Positions 47,067-50,883 of a DNA stretch of 50,883 nucleotides are shown here, piece by piece. Below the pieces are notes generated by a model. That model did not search any database. It worked only from the letters and a program-made list of their open reading frames with translations, and was not told where the DNA came from. Position 1 is the first letter of the stretch; each line of letters opens with the position of its first letter. The position numbers were made by a program, and so were the translations under genes. The stretch is from a virus, in IMG/VR virus record IMGVR_UViG_3300036790_000239, positions 1-50,883 of that record; one strand, written 5' to 3'.

Positions 47067-47945
47067 TCAGGCCGCCTTTCTGCCGAGTGCCGCCATAACC
47101 GCAGCGCACGGCCAGCGGACCATCTGGTCCGCGGTCGTCGCATGGGCATCCTGAGTGCAGCCGGCACATACCGTGTTCAGCGCGAAGTCGATCAGCGGGA
47201 ACTGGCCGGGGTAGTGCTTCTCGAAGACGGGCCGCAGGTCGGGCCGGGGCAGTGCGGAGATCTGCGGCGGGGCGATCGTGATGGTGGCCGCGCGGGTCTC
47301 CGTCGCGTCGAGCGAAACGGCCTTGTGCATCATGCGGGCCAGCGCCGCAAGATCGGTCTCTGCCTCATAAATCAGGGCCATGCGCCCGGCACGCCGCTCT
47401 AGCCGCGCGTCGTGCCAGCCGTTCAGGTCCTCGACGCCGTTCTCCGCCAGCCATGCGCTGACCGCGCTGACTTCACCCAGCGGGGCGTACAGGGCATGGC
47501 AGGCCGGGAGCGCCCAGACCACCGGGCCGGGCTCGTCGCCGCCCATCCGGCGGGTACGGTCACGCTGCGCCCATTCCGCCTCCTGCTGTGCGATCTTCGC
47601 TTGGCGCTCGCGGCGCTCATCGGCGCGGAAGCGGTCGCTCAGGTCCGGGTTCAGGGCGTACTCGCGGACCTGAGCCTGCTCGGCGGCCTCGCGGCTCTGG
47701 TGACCGCACGACAGCCCGCGCGGCCCGTAGGAGATCCAGTTCTCGCCGGACTTGCCGCCGTCGTCCCATCCCCAGCCGGGCACCTGCTGGGCGGCGTTGT
47801 AACTGCCGAGGTAGGTGCCGCCGATCTCCTCGCCGTCAGCGACGATCAGGAACTCATCCGGCGCATCCCGCTTGGTGCCGTGCAGGCTGTCGCAGTCCTC
47901 GTACCGGGGCTGGCGGGTGACCTCGAACGTCTTCACGGTGAGCAT
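47067..47945 (-). CDS. Unknown early protein, largest of the operon
   Basis: 292 residues. N-terminal beta part (TVKTFEVTRQPRYEDCDS, FLIVADGEEIGGTYLGSYNA), a central Arg/Glu-rich helix (ERRERQAKIAQQEAEWAQRD), and a C-terminal half with VSAVSAWLAENGVEDLNGWH and ALNTVCAGCTQDAHATTADQ. No family recognised; multi-domain layout. Confidence 0.6.
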   Translation of the reverse strand: MLTVKTFEVTRQPRYEDCDSLHGTKRDAPDEFLIVADGEEIGGTYLGSYNAAQQVPGWGWDDGGKSGENWISYGPRGLSCGHQSREAAEQAQVREYALNPDLSDRFRADERRERQAKIAQQEAEWAQRDRTRRMGGDEPGPVVWALPACHALYAPLGEVSAVSAWLAENGVEDLNGWHDARLERRAGRMALIYEAETDLAALARMMHKAVSLDATETRAATITIAPPQISALPRPDLRPVFEKHYPGQFPLIDFALNTVCAGCTQDAHATTADQMVRWPCAAVMAALGRKAA

Positions 47946-47948
47946 CGC

Positions 47949-48245
47949 TCAGGCCGCCTTCACGGTCAGGGCCACCATGCGGGTGACATCGGCGCGGTGC
48001 CTGCCAGCCGGGGCGAAACCCTCGCCGGGCACGACCTCGGCCCACCCGTACGGGGTGAGCTGGGCGATCCGGATGGGCCGGGCCAGGCCGTGCAGGTAGT
48101 CCAGGGCCGCGTCCGGCCACGCCGCCTCGCGCCGCATCCGGCGCCACACCAGGAACCGGTTCTCCAGCGGGCCGTAGGCGCAGGCCGCAGCGAGGAACAG
48201 GGGCGGCAGGATCAGCATGAGGATGATGGCGATCAGGGTCTGCAT
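47949..48245 (-). CDS. Membrane-anchored early protein
   Basis: 98 residues. An N-terminal membrane segment (LIAIILMLILPPLFLAAACA) leads to a basic cytoplasmic domain (LENRFLVWRRMRREAAW) and a beta-like end. Expressed early next to the promoter, so a host-membrane target is possible. Function unknown. Confidence 0.6.
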   Translation of the reverse strand: MQTLIAIILMLILPPLFLAAACAYGPLENRFLVWRRMRREAAWPDAALDYLHGLARPIRIAQLTPYGWAEVVPGEGFAPAGRHRADVTRMVALTVKAA

Positions 48246-48248
48246 GGC

Positions 48249-48410
48249 TCAGGCCGCCTTCGCGGTCGGCGCATGATCCGTGAGCGACGCCCCTGGGCTG
48301 GCCAGGCAGACCACGCACCCGTCCGGGTCAGTCCACAGACCGCCCAGCAGGGTGATCTCCTGGCTGCACGTGGCGCACGTGGCCACGGTGCCCTCCGCTG
48401 GTGTCGTCAT
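48249..48410 (-). CDS. 53-residue zinc-ribbon mini-protein
   Basis: ATG 48410 overlaps the stop of the first operon gene (ATGA). VATCATCSQEITLLGGLWTD then PDGCVVCLASPG gives two CxxC pairs 20 residues apart, a complete minimal zinc ribbon. No family assigned. Confidence 0.6.
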   Translation of the reverse strand: MTTPAEGTVATCATCSQEITLLGGLWTDPDGCVVCLASPGASLTDHAPTAKAA

Positions 48411-48673
48411 CGCTCCACGACCTTGATTTCGGCCAGCGGGAGAACCGGCGGGGTCGAGAAGGTGCGGACGATGCGCCCCTGGGGGGTCCGCCGCATGGAT
48501 GGTGAGCCGTCAAGTCGCTGGAGGTCGCCATTGACCCGGATGTACGTCCCGTCCGCGCTGACATTGCCGACCCAGGTGACCGCCAGACGGTACGCCGAGC
48601 GCGGCCGCAGCGGGTCGGCACCAGTGGGGACCAGGATGGTGACTCCGGGCTTGATTTCGTCGGCGTTGCTCAT
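48407..48673 (-). CDS. First gene of the leftward operon, unknown
   Basis: 88 residues from ATG 48673. PGVTILVPTGADPLRPRSAY, RLAVTWVGNVSADGTYIRVN and IVRTFSTPPVLPLAEIKVVE suggest a small beta-barrel. It is probably translated from a leaderless mRNA: the -10 TAGCGT is 7 bases upstream and there is no ribosome binding site. Confidence 0.7.
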   Translation of the reverse strand: MSNADEIKPGVTILVPTGADPLRPRSAYRLAVTWVGNVSADGTYIRVNGDLQRLDGSPSMRRTPQGRIVRTFSTPPVLPLAEIKVVER

Positions 48674-48680
48674 GCCAATG

Positions 48681-48709
48681 ACGCTACGCGCGGGACGTGA
48701 TACTGTCAA
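48681..48709 (-). promoter_or_regulatory. Strong leftward early promoter
   Basis: On the minus strand TTGACA (48709-48704), a 17-bp spacer and TAGCGT (48686-48681) are followed 7 bases later by ATG 48673. The -35 is a perfect consensus. It can drive all genes down to about 36938. AGTC-containing repeats between 48708 and 48755 (AGTCAG, AGTCAG, AGTCTGA) could be regulator sites. Confidence 0.8.
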
Positions 48710-48736
48710 GTCAGTTCGCGTAGTCAGACCGCATAG

Positions 48737-48765
48737 TTGTCTCGCGAAGTCTGATAGGCAATAAT
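48737..48765 (+). promoter_or_regulatory. Divergent rightward promoter
   Basis: TTGTCT (48737-48742), 17 bp, AATAAT (48760-48765), 7 bases before ATG 48773. Lies back to back with the leftward promoter, about 28 bp between their -35 elements, so one bound protein could control both. Confidence 0.55.
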
Positions 48766-48772
48766 GATCACC

Positions 48773-48991
48773 ATGACGCCGGCTGAACGTCTCGCGCTGA
48801 TCGCGAAAGCGCGCACCGAGTACGACCGCGCCCGCTCCCGGCTGATGTCGCAGGTGCACGCGGCGCTGGACGAGGCCGACGAGCTGCCACCTGACCGCAG
48901 GCGCGAACTCGGGCCATCTGCCATCGGGCGCGCGGCGAAGTTCACCCGCGAGTACATCTCCCAGTTGCGGGACGCCCGCAACGACGGCTGA
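48773..48991 (+). CDS. Small helix-turn-helix-like regulator candidate
   Basis: 72 residues from ATG 48773 (ATG 48764 lies inside the -10). A helical N-terminus (ERLALIAKARTEYDRARSRL) leads to GPSAIGRAAKFTREYISQLR, which fits a recognition-helix pair. Transcribed divergently from the long leftward operon, so it may act as its switch. Convergent with the next leftward gene. Confidence 0.6.
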   Translation: MTPAERLALIAKARTEYDRARSRLMSQVHAALDEADELPPDRRRELGPSAIGRAAKFTREYISQLRDARNDG

Positions 48992-48996
48992 CTCCC

Positions 48997-49257
48997 TCAT
49001 CGCTGCGCCCTGACCTTGACCGCCCTGGCGGGTACTCCTGCGAAGCCAGTCATGTGGCCAGCCAGCCAGCGGGCGTCGTCCTCGCTGTCGCAGGCGACAT
49101 GCACCCGGTCACCGCCGAGCGAGGGCGTGATGACGGTGATCCGGCCGACGGGCTCCATCCGCAGCCGCCATTCGTTCCACCAGTCGCTACCCATGCGGCT
49201 GGCCCAGATGGCCGCCTCGTTGACCTCGACACCCCAGGTGCGCACGGTGGCGCTCAC
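48997..49257 (-). CDS. Small alpha/beta protein
   Basis: 86 residues. WGVEVNEAAIWASRMGSDWW, VGRITVITPSLGGDRVHVAC then DSEDDARWLAGHMT. Overlaps the upstream mini-protein gene as ATGA. Last gene of the right-hand leftward cluster. Function unknown. Confidence 0.6.
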   Translation of the reverse strand: MSATVRTWGVEVNEAAIWASRMGSDWWNEWRLRMEPVGRITVITPSLGGDRVHVACDSEDDARWLAGHMTGFAGVPARAVKVRAQR

Positions 49258-49391
49258 CGGGACCGCCTCCGCCCGAGCACCAGCCCAGCCGCGAACGCTC
49301 CAGCCACCGCGAGCACCACAGACCGGAGTACCGGGCGGCGCTTGCGCTCAGGGCCGGCCAGCGAATGGCCGTACACCTGCTGCCCGGTCAC
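49254..49391 (-). CDS. 45-residue membrane mini-protein
   Basis: GTG 49391 overlaps the upstream TGA; the stop overlaps the next start. A basic stretch (GPERKRRPVLR) precedes one membrane helix (SVVLAVAGAFAAGLVLG) and ends RRRSR, a positive-inside anchor on both flanks. Function unknown. Confidence 0.55.
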   Translation of the reverse strand: MTGQQVYGHSLAGPERKRRPVLRSVVLAVAGAFAAGLVLGRRRSR

Positions 49392-49657
49392 CAGCTACCA
49401 CCCGGGGCACGGCGGCGCACCACCCGCCAGTAGCAGCCCCCGGCGAGTGCCAGCACGCCGCACACCCCGGTCACGAGCCACAGCCCCGACAGCACGGCAC
49501 TCACCCCGGACAGGGTCATCGCCAGCACGAACAGCCCGGCAGCCCCCGCCACGCGCCTCGCCTCATGCCCAGCCGTGAGGAACCGCCACGCTGAGGCCAT
49601 CAGCAGCGGCAGTGTCGGGAGGGCCGCCACCAGCGCGAGCCAGGGCCTGGTCATCAC
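49388..49657 (-). CDS. Multi-pass membrane protein
   Basis: 89 residues with three apolar segments (LALVAALPTLPLLMASAW, VAGAAGLFVLAMTLSGVSAV, LWLVTGVCGVLALAGGCYW). Starts MM; either ATG may be used. Coupled with the membrane mini-protein that follows, they may form a pair. Function unknown. Confidence 0.6.
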   Translation of the reverse strand: MMTRPWLALVAALPTLPLLMASAWRFLTAGHEARRVAGAAGLFVLAMTLSGVSAVLSGLWLVTGVCGVLALAGGCYWRVVRRRAPGGSW

Positions 49658-49917
49658 GCGGCCCCCGTCTCTGGCCAGCGCCGCGCCCGGTAAGCCTCAA
49701 CCCCGGCCTCAGACTCTGCGGTCAGCCGGTACCGGATCCCGGCCGGCTGGACCGTGGGGGTGCCGCACTCGGGGCACTCCCGCTCCGGGCCCGCGATGAT
49801 CGACGGGCCGGCGATGCGGATGGAGCGCCGGTTGATGCGGGCGGTGGGGAAGCTCCACTGCCTGAGCTGGAATCCGCAGAGGACGCAGGGAAATCTCGCT
49901 TCGAGGGTGAGCATCAT
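49654..49917 (-). CDS. Zinc-ribbon protein
   Basis: 87 residues. FPCVLCGFQLRQWS and RECPECGTPTVQPAGIRYRL form a CxxC...CxxC ribbon; the rest is a short helix. Overlaps both neighbours by 4 bases. Nucleic-acid binding possible. Confidence 0.6.
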   Translation of the reverse strand: MMLTLEARFPCVLCGFQLRQWSFPTARINRRSIRIAGPSIIAGPERECPECGTPTVQPAGIRYRLTAESEAGVEAYRARRWPETGAA

Positions 49918-50237
49918 GACGGCCGCTCCTGCACCCAGCGCCGCCAGTACCGGCAGCGCATGTCAGGCACTTCGATCTTCTCGACCTCGCCGCGCTTTGC
50001 CAGCCGGTTGAGCATCCGCAGCAGGTCTCCGTGGTAGACGCGGAGCGGGCGTTCCCCCTCGCCGCTGAGCTGGCCCGAGCTGGCCGCGCCCAGCAGGTCC
50101 CGCAGGGTCGGCTCCGGGTAGGCGGCGTTCAGCTTCTCCAGCAGTCCCATCGTGGAGATCGGCAGGCCGCCCTCATCGGTCAGCGCGGCGAGGATCTGGT
50201 CAGTCAGGGCCACGTTCCGGGCCGTCAGGGCGGTCAT
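49914..50237 (-). CDS. Winged-helix-like DNA-binding protein candidate
   Basis: 107 residues. NVALTDQILAALTDEGGLPI then STMGLLEKLNAA, followed by HGDLLRMLNRLAKRGEVEKI has the helix-helix-helix-wing order. Basic end (CRYWRRWVQERPS). Probably a regulator; no family assigned. Confidence 0.6.
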   Translation of the reverse strand: MTALTARNVALTDQILAALTDEGGLPISTMGLLEKLNAAYPEPTLRDLLGAASSGQLSGEGERPLRVYHGDLLRMLNRLAKRGEVEKIEVPDMRCRYWRRWVQERPS

Positions 50238-50431
50238 CGCGGCGGCCTCCGCTCCCCCAGCGCCATGCCGAAGATCAGGCCGCAGAACATGAAGAACGTG
50301 GCGGTCAGTGCCTTAGAGCCGTAGCCGCCCAGCCACTCACCGAGGCCGGCGAAGGCCGTGAGCGCGATGACGGCCAGCAGCCGCACCGTGGCGGGATGCC
50401 AGGCTATCCAGTCGCGGAGGGCCTGCCTCAT
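50234..50431 (-). CDS. Small membrane protein
   Basis: 65 residues, two apolar stretches (TVRLLAVIALTAFAGLGEWL, ALTATFFMFCGLIFGMALGE). ATGA overlap on both sides. Function unknown. Confidence 0.6.
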   Translation of the reverse strand: MRQALRDWIAWHPATVRLLAVIALTAFAGLGEWLGGYGSKALTATFFMFCGLIFGMALGERRPPR

Positions 50432-50883
50432 CCCCGCTCCCGCTCTGCCCGCTCCAGATCCGGCAGGCCCTCGCGAATCAGGTCAGCGAACGGCAGGCCA
50501 GCGCCGCCCTTGAGCACCACCGTGCACGGACGGCCTGTGCGCGGGCGGATGCGTCCGCAACTGCACGGCTTGGTCAGGTCGTACCGGGCTTCGTGTGCCT
50601 CGGCCAGCTGGGCGACCCGCTCCCTCTCGTCGGCGCGGATCTCCGCCTCACTGACCTCCGTCACGAGCGCCCAGTCGCCGCCCTGCCCGGCCGCCTCCAG
50701 CAGGCCCCGCAGCGGCAGCCGGTACGCCCTGGCCAGCTTCACCAGGTGGACGATCCCCGGCGCGGTGATCTTGCCGGTCTCCATCTGGCTGATGTGCGCG
50801 TTCGCGATGCCGGTCTCGCGCTCAGCGTCCCGCAGCGACCAGCCGAGGCGCACCCGGGCACCGGAGAGGATCGCGCCGAGGGT
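50428..50883 (-). CDS. XRE-type regulator, cut by the window edge
   Basis: At least 151 residues; the frame is still open at the right edge (TLGAILSGARVRLGWSLRDA). SLRDAERETGIANAHISQME is an XRE helix-turn-helix, and helical text and CSCGRIRPRTGRPC follow. The GTG at 50853 would remove the first helix, so the true start lies beyond the edge. Joining the edge to base 1 gives no ATG/GTG start before a stop, so circular closure here is not supported. Probably regulates the right-hand cluster. Confidence 0.75.
   Translation of the reverse strand, partial: TLGAILSGARVRLGWSLRDAERETGIANAHISQMETGKITAPGIVHLVKLARAYRLPLRGLLEAAGQGGDWALVTEVSEAEIRADERERVAQLAEAHEARYDLTKPCSCGRIRPRTGRPCTVVLKGGAGLPFADLIREGLPDLERAERERG

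Noticed and set aside
1-50883. Circular closure of the window
   Set aside because: Joining the right edge to base 1 does not give the truncated XRE gene a normal start codon before a stop, so closure is not supported, though a cos-type linear end cannot be excluded.
1-50883. CRISPR arrays, insertion sequences, transposases
   Set aside because: No regularly spaced identical repeats and no transposase-like protein were found. The Ala/Ser repeat is protein-coding, not CRISPR.

Overview
The window looks like almost the whole genome of a temperate, tailed (siphovirus-type) phage or prophage of a high-GC actinobacterium, most like Streptomyces or a relative. This rests on the very high GC content, frequent GTG/TTG starts, actinophage-type terminase, portal, capsid, tape measure and DUF5047-like tail proteins, several probable leaderless promoters, and two serine tRNA genes. 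The right edge cuts a gene, so the window is probably not the complete genome.

Layout. (1) 1-30 kb, rightward: HNH nuclease with a zinc-ribbon array, small and large terminase, portal, capsid protease fused to the major capsid protein, head accessory and connector proteins, tail tube, tail assembly chaperones with a classical -1 frameshift, tape measure, distal tail and minor tail proteins, a cluster of small membrane proteins, GH25 endolysin, papain/C39-like peptidase and holin. A strong terminator at 30045-30083 ends this late region. One leftward gene (5603-6046) is inserted between portal and protease and looks like a decayed selfish nuclease. (2) 30.1-36.6 kb, lysogeny region: small leftward genes, a secreted protein, a frame-broken gene, a repeat-rich candidate attP, tyrosine integrase 1, an XRE repressor over a palindromic operator, an excisionase-like gene, a second XRE regulator, a second tyrosine recombinase, and two tRNA-Ser genes. 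(3) 36.9-48.7 kb: a leftward operon of about 35 small, overlapping genes behind one near-consensus promoter (TTGACA-17-TAGCGT). Many encode Cys-pair mini-proteins; few have a recognisable function. (4) 48.7-50.9 kb: a divergent small regulator, then a second leftward cluster that runs in from beyond the right edge.

How it works together: two regulator/recombinase pairs appear to govern lysogeny. The leftward operon would be early expression, possibly host takeover or anti-defence (inference). The rightward block packages DNA, builds the particle and lyses the cell. No DNA polymerase, primase, helicase or single-strand binding protein is recognisable, so replication must depend on the host or on genes outside the window.

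Most unusual points: a protease-capsid fusion with its own internal capsid ribosome binding site; a portal carrying a C-terminal 2H-phosphoesterase-like domain; a +1 frame break inside the terminase ATP-binding motif; a 24-copy 20-residue repeat protein in the head region; two recombinase/repressor modules side by side; and a recurring leaderless-promoter design at regulatory genes.
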